Both the position numbers and the translations under genes were made by a program. A stretch of DNA of 64,000 bases from Amborella trichopoda (taxonomy: Eukaryota; Streptophyta; Magnoliopsida; Amborellales; Amborellaceae): positions 1,648,128 to 1,712,127 of the forward strand of contig NW_006500357.1 of the NCBI RefSeq assembly GCF_000471905.2. Reading direction: 5' to 3'. Below the pieces are notes generated by a model. The model saw only the letters and a list, made by a program, of their open reading frames with translations. It had not been told where the DNA came from and made no database searches. Every line of letters starts with the position of its first letter. Position 1 is the first letter of the stretch. This document shows, piece by piece, positions 37,010 to 49,035 of the stretch.

Positions 37010-37780
37010 GGTTTTATTTTATTTTATTTTTTGTAATTTTTCCAATTGTTTACTATTCAGATATTAGGCCATTATTTGAATATAAAATAAGAAAAATATC
37101 TCTTTATCCCTTATTTTTTAATTCTATATATCATGAGACCCAAATATTGAAACTATTACTTATAAGCAAAATGCCTCATCTTTTTTATCTTACAACCCCT
37201 GTAACCCTTTGGCCATGAATGTTTGACTTAAAGAATCACTAAAATGAGACCCTCTATAAAATTTTTTCTTTTCAATTAAAGTTTTCTCTCTCAAATCACC
37301 GTTTATCTCTCAACTCCATATCTCTTTAAAACCCGAAATTGTAGAAAATTTTCCTCTATATCGTCTCTCTCTTCTCTCTAAAAATTATCTCCCCTCTCTA
37401 TTTCGATTCTCCGTGCAAAGACATATCAAAGTATGAGACTAGCCGTATCGATTTAGCACAACTTTTTTGAAGAGATGAATTTTTATAGAGAAGATAGAGA
37501 CGATATAGAGAGGAGAACAACTTTAAGTTTTAAAGAGAGATGTAGTTAAGAGACTGTGATTTGAGAGAGAGAAAATGTTAACAGGTAATTTTTTTTTTTT
37601 TATGAGGATGTTATTTTAGTGTTTGTTTGAATAAAAAATTTATAGTCAAAATGGTCTTTGTAAGATAGAAAAGATGTAGGCTTTTTACTTATAAGTAATA
37701 TTTTCAAACAAAAAATAAAAAATAAAAATATATTTTCCAGTAAAATAAAACTATTCGGTAGCGTAAAACATGGCACACCA
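37010..37780. mobile_element. Fold-back or long-TIR MITE upstream of the MLO gene
   Basis: The left half (to about 37410) pairs with the right half (from about 37465). Examples are TTTTCTCTCTCAAATCACC at 37284 with its inverse at 37556, TCTATATCGTCTCTCTC at 37354 with 37493-37512, and TATTACTTATAAGC at 37154 with 37685-37700. The centre is near 37435. Outer edges both read GTTTTATTTTA outward to inward. There is no coding capacity. The exact ends and target duplication are not settled. Confidence 0.75.
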
Positions 37781-37860
37781 ACTTCTATAATTAAAATCAT
37801 ATTTTATTCTACAACATGCTCAATTATCATGATGTTAGTATGTTATCAATCGTACCCTTA

Positions 37861-38633
37861 ATTGCCCATTTATATACAGCTGGACCCAGCCCCGGAAGTT
37901 AATTGCCCGCGCATTTACATCTACCCAACCCATCCGATTCGGCTGGTAGAGTCCGGGTCCGATTGTCCTTGACCTAGACTGTATCTAGTCGTGTCGACCA
38001 GGGCTGCAGGCCCAACGCTGCCCACCCCACCCGTTTGCACCCCACTACAATCTAATGCCATGAAAGGGCCGACGAATCTTTCGGGCGCTGCAATTGAACG
38101 TGGTTCAGAGCGTAATCCCCGGAAGCAAATACTCTTCCTTGTTTCCCGCTCCCCAAATGCGAGGATCGCCGAAATATTATATATGATATATTTTCACACC
38201 ATGTTTGACCTTCAATAATCCAAATACTGCCTTTTCCAATTTCCTTACTCCTCAAAGCTAGGATACAGACATCTGTGTTTTAAATTTCATGGCTTTCATC
38301 GAATGGCATTGCTCTTATTTAAGTCCAAACCAGTAGAGAGAGAATCAGAACAAAAACTGAGATTTAAAGTGGAGAGAGAATCCATTCTTGGCTTTTATTT
38401 ACTCTTATACTGAAATGAGAGGAGGCTTCCATATATCTTCTTTGCAATATTTCTATATACTATATACGACGCATGGGCATGGGTTGCTTCACTCTGTACT
38501 CGGGAGAAGGAAACAGCGGGGGCATTGACGACAAATGTGCCTTGATATCGAGAAACGAAGACATGGGGTTTGTTCTAGAGGAGACAAAAGAAGAAAATCA
38601 TAAAATACAGCAACAGGAAGGTTAGCGCACGTT
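37861..38633 (+). promoter_or_regulatory. Likely promoter and early 5' leader of the MLO gene
   Basis: This unique-looking stretch lies between the fold-back element and the MLO start. A TATA-like TTATTTAAG at about 38315 is followed about 30 bases later by AGAGAGAGAATCAG, a reasonable place for transcription to begin. That would give a 5' leader of roughly 530 bases. No other gene motif was recognised. The start site is inference. Confidence 0.4.
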
Positions 38634-38879
38634 TTGATGGCAGAAACGCTGAGGTGTACTCTGATAACTTTGCCCCTGTCCACAGTTTCATGTGCTCTGG
38701 TGAAGCTTTGGCCTCTGAGATTTGGAAAAGCTCGCTTCAGTGGAGTCCATGGATCTAAAAGAGATTGGGCTCTGAATTTTCCAAGTGCTAGTTTCAATGG
38801 TGTCTGTGGAATAAGAAAATTTTGGGCTCTGAATTCTCCAAGTGCTGGTTTTAATGGAGTTTATGAATTGAGAAGCTGA
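38634..38879 (+). CDS. Possible upstream ORF (81 codons) abutting the MLO start
   Basis: An ORF runs from an ATG at 38634 to a TGA at 38877-38879. One base later the MLO ATG begins (38881), in a different frame. Its second half is built of a repeated unit: FSGVHGSKRDWALNFPSAS, FNGVCGIRKFWALNSPSAG, FNGVYELRS. The repeat is visible in DNA as a 57-base duplication of GGGCTCTGAATT (38767 and 38824). I recognise no family. Being inside the probable 5' leader, it could act as a translation-limiting upstream ORF, or be a chance ORF on a small tandem repeat. Conservation would be needed to decide. Confidence 0.35.
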   Translation: MMAETLRCTLITLPLSTVSCALVKLWPLRFGKARFSGVHGSKRDWALNFPSASFNGVCGIRKFWALNSPSAGFNGVYELRS

Positions 38880-38880
38880 T

Positions 38881-41800
38881 ATGGGAAACCAGGAGCGATC
38901 TTTGGCTGAAACCCCAACTTGGTTTGTTGCGACTGTGACTACTGGAATGGTTGCCGTTTGTTTCATCGTGGAGAGATTGATATATCGTTTCGGAATGGTA
39001 ATAAGTCTTGAAAAATCTAGAAATGTTCTGTTTATTGGATTGAACAAAGAAACCTCAGAAGTTCTATTTCTTGGTTAATGAATTCATCTGAATCTCCTAT
39101 TTTTAACTCTTTCTGGGCTTTTTATAGTGGCTAAGGAAGACAAAGAGGAAGGCTCTTCTAGCTGCTCTCGAGAAGATTAAGGAAGGTGAAGCGTGGAAGT
39201 TATACATTCTGTTTTCCCCATTTTTTGTTGCCTTTTGTATTGGATGGGTGTATCCCTTTCCCTATTTTTCTCTCTGTGTATTTCGTTATAATAATTATTA
39301 TTATTTTTGTGGTTGTGGGTTTTTCAAAATTTAACATTGTTTCTGATAGTCGAGTTTGTGTTTATGGTGTGTGAAGAGCTTATGTTGCTGGGGTTCATAT
39401 CTCTAATGCTGGGCCAATGTGCGAGATGGATCTCGGAGATTTGTGTGGACTCTTCTCTCTTTAGCAGTAAATTCTATCCTTGTGCTAGGGGGGATTTTGA
39501 AGGGTTAAATTTGTTAATCAATAATTTTCACTTGGAACAACAAATGGATCATTCAGCTGAAGGAGTCGACTCTATGCCTTCTAAGTACTGCAGTGAGGTA
39601 ATCTTTTCCTACAGATATATCAACTGGTTCCTTTATTTGCATTGCAACTTACAATTATTTCATGTCTAGAAACTGATTTTATTTAATGGGCCTTGGTAGT
39701 TTTGGTTTCATTCTCATCGGTTTGGATGAAAGTATAGACGGTTCAGCTTGAAAGCTCCTTTGTCATGTATTGGGAATCCATTTTTATCATATGCGTCATC
39801 TAGTGATATTGCATCTTTGAATGACTAACTATTTAGGATCTGGTTTTGTTCCTTGCAGGCATTAGGTGGTCAATGTACTTATTCAGTCTGTTCCTTATTC
39901 AAATCTGCAACTTGAGTCTCTTATGTTTTCCTCTGTTTCCTGAATCTTCAGGGTCATGAACCATTCGTTTCATATGAAAGCCTCAAGCAGCTTCTTCGCT
40001 TCTTATTTGTCCTTGGAATTACACATGTACTTTATAGTTGTTTCACAATTGTTCTTGCTATGATTAAGGTCACACCTGAACTCTCCAAATTGGTGTTTTC
40101 TGAGATTATTAGGGCTCCATGTTTACTTGAGCTTATACTTTGTTTCTTGTTAATGCAGATATATAGCTGGAGGAAATGGGAGATACAAGCCAGCCTAGTC
40201 CCTCGTGCAAATGTACAAGGTTAGTTCTAAATGGTTTAAGAATACTTGTAGAGAGAATCAATGGTTTAGCTGCAACCATTGGATGAGTAAAACTTTTTAT
40301 GTACATTCAATATATTTGCATTGACATATACTTCTACAAATTCTGGTTCTTTACTTAGATCTATAAAATTGATATTTGGTTGCTTCATGGGGATGACTTC
40401 AATATGTTCATGTACTCCCTTGTGTCTCTGATAAATAACATGGAAATTTATCGAAATACTCCTAACTTTTCAACAATTTAATAGTTTACCCTTCTTCAAC
40501 TATTCCAAATCATGGTCATGTGTATTTTGAAATTAAATAAAAAGATATGGGCAAAATATTGAATAGTTAATCTCTTATGTATATTTTCTTAAATTTTCTT
40601 AATTAATATGAGCATCCCTGGATAACTTCCATATGCATGTACATGTGTTGTCACACCCTTTGAAAGGAACATTTTGAATGACTAGTTTCTCGATAAATCA
40701 ACAATGGTGATTTTTGAAAGATGCTTTTGTTTCTGCAGTGAACTATAGATTCACCTGACATTACTTTTATGATAAAATGACAATCACCACGATAGTGGCA
40801 ATTTGAGAGAAAATCTTATTACTTGTTGAACATTAGTTATAAATTTATATATACTATATATATTTATACCCTAAGACCCAGTAAGACTTCACTTAGTTCT
40901 TTAAAAGAAAATGGAAGAAAATTAAGAATTGGTAAGACTCAGTCCAGTCTTAAGAAATTGGCTTGTACCCATGAATAGACTGGCTAGCCCTAAGGCGTAT
41001 TCTCAGCCTCTCTACAATACCGTCAAGCGCACACAAATTTTTTTTGATACATTGTACGTAATCTTCATTGGGTTTCATTATACAACTATTTTTTTCTAGA
41101 GTAGGGAAATCAAGAGATGTGCTTATAATAGTTTTTTTTTATATAGTAAATTACCATCATTCACATCGGTTCTCCAAAAGTCTATTGGAAAGAGTAAAAA
41201 GTGATTTTCATGCAACACTCGGCATGCAGTCAATAATGTAAGATCCATTGCATTAGATATTTGCAGTGCTATTTTTCTTAGGAGATAACATAGCAGTATT
41301 TGCTATAATTTGGGATACTATTATTGTGAGAATTGCTTGCTCTACCTATTGTGTGACTACTATGATATGCATTAATGGTCTCCTTCAGTTAAGCATGAGT
41401 GCCTCATAAGCCTAGCACTTCATTAAATCCACAAGGGATTGTTTATTTGTCATCTAACTAAATTATTCATTGCTCATTCTGTTTGTAGCAAGGAGAAATG
41501 TTGTAATCAAGAGGCAATCTACATTTGTTTTTCATCATACATCACATCCATGGAGCAAGCATAGGGTTCTCATCTGGATGGTAATGCTTCATTTTAAAAA
41601 TTGTGTTACACACTTTATTCTATGTGGGCATTCTATCATATTTTGTTCTTTGTTTTAATGCTCATAAAGGATATTACTATCATTTCTGCACATATTTTTT
41701 TCTTCACTCATTTTTACTAACTGAGAATCATTCTTTAATTGAATTTCTTCCAAGTGAATGTGTTCTTAAAGCCCAAACAATCGATTCTATATACATTGTC

Positions 41801-44800
41801 CTGAGCCTCTTGGATCAGTAATATAAGGAATGGGAAACACAAGACACCATGGACTTGGGTTTGAATTCCACTTGCCACAAAGCAGAAACTTAGGATTTTT
41901 TGCATCTATTGTATCTAGAGAAGTCCCCTATTTGAAGTACTTTGAGGGCAGATAAAAGCTACTTACACTCAGTTTCATTGTTATACCCTAAACACGTATG
42001 TAGGTATCGTACACATTTGTCCGTTTGAGGACCTATATTTGCCTGGACCTCCCTTAAGGATTTTGATTAAAATATCAAATTTATTAAATCATGTTTGGAC
42101 AAGATGTTTCCAAAACAATGAATTTCATTAAAAATTGGGCCTTCTGTAAAATTGTAACTCTAGAGATTTGCAGGTACTTGGATTATTCAAAACTGAAGGA
42201 CCTGACATATATCAGGTCATATATAATGTTTTAAGTCCAAAGAAACTCAGTTGTGGTTATAGAATATGTTTTCTTCATCTCGAGGAAATGGGAGGAGAAA
42301 CTATACTAATGCCAAAAATAAGTGCCTTAGGTGCAGGGTTACCTCTTTAAAGAGGTCCAACTTGGTACCTGACCTGCACTTTCTCATTGATTTTGAAACT
42401 TATTGAACCAACACTAGCAATATTTTCCAGTTAAATGGGAAATTTCCCACCTGTGGTCCTAGCATTTGTAGAAATTTCTTTTTGGAAGATACTTCTTAGG
42501 TGATTTGTGGAACAAGTATAGAACTGGTTAAACCATAGTGTTTTCCTGCTAACTACATCAAGCAGGAGACTCAACACATCTTTCACAATACTAAGATAAA
42601 TGCTGAGTCGTGAATTCAGTCGCACCTTTCATAGATCTCAGTCTAACGAGATTCACTTTTCCGATGGGTTCTTGGGACTGTTTCCAACATTTGTTTTAAA
42701 AGGTTAATTGAATTGAAATTTGACTTGAAGGTGACCATGCAAAAGGATATGATTTTAGTGACTAGTATGAGAAGAAGTCTTTGATTGATTTACTGGTTGT
42801 TATTGACCTTTGAACATTTTGGAAACTGTTCATGATTGGTAGGGACGGACCGTTAGAAGTGTTGCTCCTGTCTGACCTCATGACCTCTCTCATACAGCCA
42901 TGTAGAAATAATTGTAATTTTACCACTATGACATCTTCATCTGAAAAATGTTTCATCAAGTTTATATGTATTTGGGACTTAGTCCCTCACTTGAAATTGG
43001 AAAAACATTATAGGCTATGCTTATTCAATGTCTTCAGTGTCACAAGGGATACTAACAAAATCAGATCATTTTTACATTGCCTTGCGCCATTGCTTCTTTA
43101 CTGCTTTGTCCACAAAGTTGATTTGATAAATATTTTCTTTTTGTTTGCTAGGGAGATTGTGGGTCCATGAGACCTAAAAAAATCCCACAACGTCTCCCAT
43201 ATTTACTGATTTTTGGAAAAGCATATGAGCAGGGATGAGAATATAGAACAATCTATCAAACATATGGTGATGAATCACTTCTAGAAGCCAATGGGCTTAG
43301 AGCTACAGTATAAGCCGAACTCAAAAACACATACCAAGAGGAATGTTTTGGGCTGAAATTTGCCCAACATCTTTGATTTGTAAAGTAAGCAATTTTCAAA
43401 AAAAGTTAATTTTGAGTTCTTGATCCACCAACATCAAATTGATGACCTGTGTTCACAGAAAATGGCGAACTCATATTTCAACATCTTTTGTGCAAACTAA
43501 AAATATTTTTGTTAATTTTGTTACCTAGATGAGATCTACGTGAGTGCAAACTTTGGGATCCAATGAACCTCTACTTTTCCATGTGACTTATGCTACAGCA
43601 AAGGCCTGTTAGCTTATATAATTTGTTTCTCTTTGATCTAATATATTTTTGCAATATATGGGAAGTCACCAATACCTTTATTTTACTTTTGGAAGGCTGT
43701 GACATTCTTTGTTGGAGTTTTATGAAATAGCTCTAAGTCAATGATTTTCTAAAATATCTAATCGATATAAGACTTGTAAAAAGTGAAATTAGCAATTAAT
43801 TTTTTTGTGAAAGTGGTTAACTTAATTAATAAAAAGGAGAAATTACAGAACCACAAGGTTGGTAAAAATGGAAGTCCACAAAATGGGTGCTCAGAGTACA
43901 GGGAAAGAAGAAGAGTAAAACCAAGCTAAAAGAAGAGAAAAAAGATAAAAAAATAAAAAGGCTACAAATAAGTAGAGTACTACTAGAAGGAGTGAAAAAC
44001 TGCTCATAGATGTGACAGAGGGGAGGGCCAGTAGAAGAGAGAGCTCCATAAAAGAGAAGATAAACCCAGGGAATATTAAAGAAGATAGCAGTCCATCGTT
44101 CAGTGCTAGGGGGTCGAAGGTGACCTGTAAACATGATTTGTGACGCTGTACTTTGGGAGGTCATGGGTATCCTGTTGCGAGATCTGTGGGAGAGTGAGCT
44201 TCCAAGTGCGAGCGTGAGAAATTGTCTGAGAACCTCTTCTGGCCCTCCCATGCTGTAAGACGTCCCTTGGAGATGACCTGCAGGAAGAAAAGAGAAGAGG
44301 GGAAAAGAGAGAGAGGAAGGCCTGCGAGCAGGTAGGGGGAAAGAAAGAAAAGGAAAAGAAAGAGCCCAAAGGAAGGGCTCTAAGTAGGAAAGAGTGATAG
44401 AGCAGGTGAAAATAGGCTTAGAGAGTAGGGGCAGCACAGGGAGGACAGAGAGAAAGAAAGAAGATGGGGGAGAAGAGAGGAGGGGGAAGAGAGATAAAGA
44501 AAACATCGAGCGGAAGGGAGAGGAGAGCGAGAAGGTTTGCGAAAGGGTGGGCTAGGTGCGTACCTCTTGGTGAGAGCTCAAGGGTAAGGAGGTAGCTGCG
44601 AGATCTGTTTGCTGTGAGGCCTTGAACTTGGTATATCCCCTGTATGGAGGTCACAGACTGCAGGTCTCTGTGGCAAGAATTGCAATGAGGGGTAATGTAC
44701 TTAAGGCTCCTCCCTTAGTCCGCCACAGAATTGACATCTCTAAGAATGTGGGTGAAAGCCACTGCCGGTAGGTCTCTGCCCAAATGAATAATACAAATAA

Positions 44801-46330
44801 TAAATTTGGGCAAAACTTATTGATGTATGCCTCTTCAAGTTAATGGTTTGCCCTGCCTTTTATTCTTATGAGAGATTGTGAACGGGTTTTCACTTTAATA
44901 GAAATTTATCTAATATAATAATAACTTTGAACATTAAGAAATCATTCAAAAAATTAATATATCGGAACTGAATTCTGTTTTTTCCTACAGTTTTGACGAC
45001 GTATGTTATTATTTGAACTTTTTTTTTATATTTTAGTTTTTCTGTGAAATGTATCAAGATCTTAGAACTGAGGGCTGTCATAGTTTCTTGATTATTGCTT
45101 TGCCTTATAGTCGTTTCTTTATATGAAAAATTGCTGCAAGAGTAACTATTAAAAAGAATTTGTTCAAGGAAACCTATATTTTTTTCGCCAGATGGACCTA
45201 GAATTTCTTGAACCGAACTTGTGGTTATGTGCTTCATTTAGTACTTTCATTTTGAGTCTCCAAATCTACATGCGTAGTTATTGAAGAAAACTGAAGAATA
45301 TTACATCTGCCATATTAACGAGGATCTCATGAAATTCACGACTGTCTTATGAGATCCTAAAATTAGATTCATTTATTCAAAAGGGTGCGGTTTGTATAGA
45401 GCCGAGGCTCTAAACAATCAAATTTGAGCCCACCTTCAAATAGTGTCGAAAAATATGGTTTCAATGCGGGAAAGTTTTGTGATAGCCTTAAATTATATTT
45501 TTATCTTTGGTTATAAAATTTAAAGCTTCAAAAATAGTGTAGATCGATCAGATCTATGAAAACTAGAAAATCTTAAAAATTGACAGTCGAAAAATGCATT
45601 ACAAGATGCACTATTTCCAAAACTTGAAGTTCATTCTCATGTCCATGCATCTTGATGTCGAGATGATCAATTTGATGATATTCGGGCATCGAAAAAACCT
45701 CTTCTAGTGAATGTTTTGAAGTAGGCTCTAATTTGATTGTTTAGAGCCTAGGCTCTATATAAACTTTTCCCTATTCAAAATGCCAGTTTTCTTTTTTAAA
45801 ACATGTGAGGAATAGAATTATGCAGTGCATTCCTTGTAAACGTGATCTCTCACCGACAACTAGTTTATCGTAAGTTCATTCATAATTATTGTCTTCTTTA
45901 CTCCATCTGGTATGAGCCATAAGCATGTAATTGTTGATGCTATGCATGTATAATTAAAATATATAAAACCACCTTGGCATAGTTTATTGGGTTTTCATAC
46001 CACACTTTTTATTTCTCCGTTTTCAATATCCAGGGTACCATTTTGCTTACATTCATTTATATGCATTATAAATTTTTTTTAAAGGAATCCTCTTTCCTGT
46101 TTATGATAAAATTGTGCTCATTCACCATCCTCAGAAAATCTTTCGAGTTTGTCCGTAGTGATAACCACAAGCATAGAGTGGCTTATAGTGTTCAACTTAA
46201 GAGCATGAAATTTCATTCCCTTTAACCGCATGGTATGATGCTTTTCATTGCATAGCTTTGTTTCATACGACAATTCCAAAGCTCCATAAAAAAGTCGGAC
46301 TACTTGGCATTGCGCCTGGGATTTGTTACT
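38881..46330 (+). CDS. MLO: MLO-family seven-transmembrane protein, exons 1-7 (N-terminal half)
   Basis: MLO proteins are plant plasma-membrane proteins; several act in powdery-mildew susceptibility and others in pollen-tube, root or reproductive signalling. Family reports describe calcium-channel-like activity. Exons are 38881-38997, 39128-39185, 39377-39597, 39952-40068, 40159-40219, 41489-41580 and 46256-46330. They join in frame (741 bases, 247 residues) and every intron is GT-AG. Exon 1 gives [14 protein letters not shown] and helix 1. Exon 2 gives the basic [19 protein letters not shown]. Exon 3 gives [12 protein letters not shown] (helix 2) and a cysteine-bearing loop. Exon 4 gives GHEPFVSYE and helix 3. 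Exons 5-7 give the loop with [29 protein letters not shown] and [11 protein letters not shown]. The start matches the family N-terminus. Helices 4-7 and the calmodulin-binding tail are absent from the window, where about 500-580 residues are usual. The gene either continues beyond 64 kb or is truncated. The subclass is not assigned. Confidence 0.93.
43890..44660. repeat. Purine-rich (AG-rich) low-complexity tract in MLO intron 6
   Basis: Long AGAGAAAGGAAGAGG-like composition on the forward strand leaves the reverse strand open for 226 codons of mostly Leu, Ser, Phe and Pro. No domain is visible. Probably simple sequence, perhaps within an inserted element whose ends I could not define. Confidence 0.6.
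45383..45771 (+). mobile_element. MITE copy 3 (Mutator-like family A) in MLO intron 6
   Basis: The nine bases TATTCAAAA occur at 45374-45382 and again at 45772-45780. The ends are inverted: GGGTGCGGTTTGTATAGAGC at the left, and GGGAAAAGTTTATATAGAGC when the right end is read in reverse, continuing for about 40 bases (AGGCTCTAAACAATC). A 9-bp duplication with TIRs this long is the Mutator (MULE) signature. At 389 bases it has no coding capacity. The interior matches 16598-16990 and 35739-36161. Confidence 0.9.
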
Positions 46331-47200
46331 GTGAGTACATATTTTGATATTTTGTCCTCTATTTCATTTCCATCCAATGATTTATGTAATGTTGATTGTG
46401 ACAAAATTTTCTCATTGTCAACAATATATGTATAATGTCAATGCTTGCCATAGATTCTACTATGATATATTTATTTTATCAGTTAGTGAATGACGTATCA
46501 ATATTTTAGTATGCTAAGAAATATGAGAAAATGGCGTAGTTCATGTCAACATTAAGCTGCTAGAGTTACTATCTTGTTGCGTCCTGTGAACTCATTATAA
46601 TTTGTTGCAGGTCTTAACAGTTCACATTTATTCCTGGGTTGAGGCTTTCTAACTTGTTTTAAAAATATTTCTGAGCGATCTACGTCCTTTGATCACTTGA
46701 CTGAAGAGATAAAAGGATTCTCAAAATAAGAATCCTTTTTTAACATAGTGTGTTCTTCTTCATATCATGTCAAATCCCAATAAGAAATATCTATATGCAT
46801 GATTTAGAAATTCGGGTAAGTTAGTTTGGAAATTGCACAACTTGAAAGAGAAATTATTTAATTACCTTGTCTATTTTTTTTAAAATTTAATAGTTTGTTA
46901 TTGTATAGCTAAGAGTATACGGGATATATAAAGGATATTTTTCAAAGAATTTGCTTTTACAAATATTTATTGAAAAGTAAGGATTTTTCAAATATTTTAA
47001 TTTAATTTTTCTTGAAATATTTTGTAGAGCATTTATCTAGAAAGTTTTGTGGGAGTTTTTGTATAATAAAGAAGTCCAGATTAAAACAGAAAGCAAAAAT
47101 TTGGCTCTGAAGATGTAATCCTATCTCTTATGGTTTTAGGGAAACAATGACTTTGGATCTCTAGAAAAAAGAGCCTAATCATTAAAGAAAGATAGGCCTA
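46331..47200. other. Start of MLO intron 7, no further exon recognised
   Basis: GTGAGT at 46331 is a strong donor. The next MLO segment should encode a KFDFHKYI-like motif and helix 4, and none is visible here. A perfect hairpin (AAAAGGATTCT and its inverse) lies at 46711-46740. From about 47200 the sequence changes to the retroelement tract. Confidence 0.5.
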
Positions 47201-48099
47201 GACTTCTTAGAACTCTTTGATTAGGTGCCTCCATCTTGCCCTCTGGGTTGGGATGACTTGGTGGCGTGGTTCCGGGTTCGAGATGGACTCGGGACCTGAG
47301 ATCGCTCTCTCGGGAACCACATAAGGACGCGGGCAGGAATACCAACCGGTGAGAAATGAATTGGGTCGTGAGGCGGGACTTACCTCACCTGGGTCCATGA
47401 CACGCTCGGGCTGGCTCGCATGGGCGCCCTCTTAGATCATGTGGAATGCCCCCTTGGCTTGTGGCCGGTTCGGAATCGTCTCTCTTGACCTGTTTCTTCT
47501 TCCCTGCAAAGACACACACACATTAGAATACAGATAAGTAGGTCAGAAGACTCCACCTGGTCTTTGAATGAATGCACATAGGCATGTACATTTGAGGGGA
47601 TAATGAAGGAACAATGCTATTGGATCCCTGTCAATTGGACAGCTTTCCGATGTCTTCTTAACAAGAGATTCGCGACATTATTTCTTAATGAAAAATGAAA
47701 GCAAAAGTGGGTGAGATGAATAAAATGAGGAAAAGACAAAGAAAGACAGAGAAAGAAAAGTGTAGAATAGAGGAACGAAGATCAGTTTGATTTTCACCCG
47801 AGTCTTCAGAGAGAGAGAGAGAGAGAGAAGACAGTAGAGATAAAAAAGAGAAATGAAGGGCTAGTATGTCTTTCAACTAGTCCTTCAGAGAGAAAGTAAA
47901 GAGAAACTTTTTTAAAGAAAAGGGAAACGAAGGGCTAATATGCCTTTCAACTAGTCCTTCATAATGCAAATGAATAAAGAGAAAATAAAGAGAGAAGGCT
48001 GGTTTTTTTTTCACACAGATCCTTTAAAGAAGAAAATACTAAAAGAAGCAAGAAAGTTAAGAGAGAAGAGAAAAGGAGAAGAGAGAAAAAGAAAAATGA

Positions 48100-49035
48100 C
48101 AAGAAAGATACAGACGGTGACTTAATTGCCGTCTGTGAAGAGAGAGAAGAGAGAAAGAGAGCACAAACGATGGCTTAGCTGTTGTCTGTGAAGAGAGAGA
48201 AGAGAGAGAAAATACAGACGACGACTTAGCTGCTGTCTGTGAAGAGGGAGAAGTGAGAAAGAGTGAGCACAGATGGCAGCTTAGCTGCCGTCTATGAAGA
48301 GAGAGAAGTGAGAAAGAAAGAGCACAAATGGCAGTTTAGCTTCCATCTATGAAGAGAGAGAAGAGAGAATATAGATGGTGACCTAGCTGTCGTCTCTGAA
48401 AGGAGAGAGAAGAGAAAGAGTACACTGACGGCAGCTTATATGTCGCCTATGAAAGGAGAGAAGGAAGAGAGGGAGTACACAGACGCCAGCTTAGCTGCTG
48501 TCTGTGAAAGGAGAGAAGGAAGAGAGAGAATGCATAGACAACGACTTAGCTGTCGTTTGTGAAAGGAGAGAAGGTAGAGAGAGAGTACACAGACGGCGGC
48601 TTAGCTGTTGTCTTTGAAAGGAGAGAAGGAAGAGAGAGAATATACAGACGGCGACTTAGCTGCTATCTGTGAAAGGAGAGAAGAGAGAGGATACATAGAT
48701 GGTGGCTTAGTTGCCGCCTGTGAAAGGAGAGAAGGAAGAGAGAGAATGCACAAACGGCGACTTAGCTATCGTCTTTGAAAAGAGAGAAGGAAGAGAGAGA
48801 ATATACAGACAGTGGTTTAACTGCTGTTTGTGAAAGGAGGGAAGGAAGAGAGAGAATACACAAACGGTGGCTTAGCTGCCATCTGTGAAAGGAGAGAAAG
48901 AAGAGAGTATAAAGACGACGGCTTAGCTGCCGTTTCTGAAAAGAGAGAAGGAAGAGAGGGAAAGAAGGGGAGAGCACACAAATGACGGGTTAGCTACCGT
49001 CTGTGAAGAAAGAAAAAGAAGAGAGGAAGGAGAGA
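48100..49035. repeat. Minisatellite, 52-58-bp period, about 16 copies
   Basis: A CTTAGCTGCCGTCTGTGAA-like core recurs at about 48121, 48173, 48224, 48279, 48336, 48385, 48436, 48491, 48545, 48600, 48655, 48706, 48762, 48816, 48871, 48922 and 48988. The units are linked by AGGAGAGAAGGAAGAGAGAG spacers of slightly varying length. Confidence 0.9.

Larger units (their letters stand above)
41581..46255 (+). other. MLO intron 6, 4.7 kb
   Basis: Bounded by GTAATG at 41581 and TGCATAG at 46255, joining IWM to LCFIRQFQ. It holds a MITE (45383-45771) and a purine-rich tract (43890-44660). Introns 1-4 are only 90-354 bases, so the length here comes from insertion. No further exon was seen inside it. 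Confidence 0.85.

Noticed and set aside
43826..44506. 226-codon reverse-strand ORF in MLO intron 6, the longest ORF in the window
   Set aside because: It reads a purine-rich tract from the pyrimidine side, giving mainly Leu, Ser, Phe and Pro with no domain. A second shadow ORF overlaps in another frame.
46611..46652. Possible MLO exon 8 after the acceptor TTTGTTGCAG at 46601-46610
   Set aside because: The in-frame continuation is VLTVHIYSWVEAF and then a stop, which does not match the expected KFDFHKYI-like segment, so I left the gene open after exon 7.
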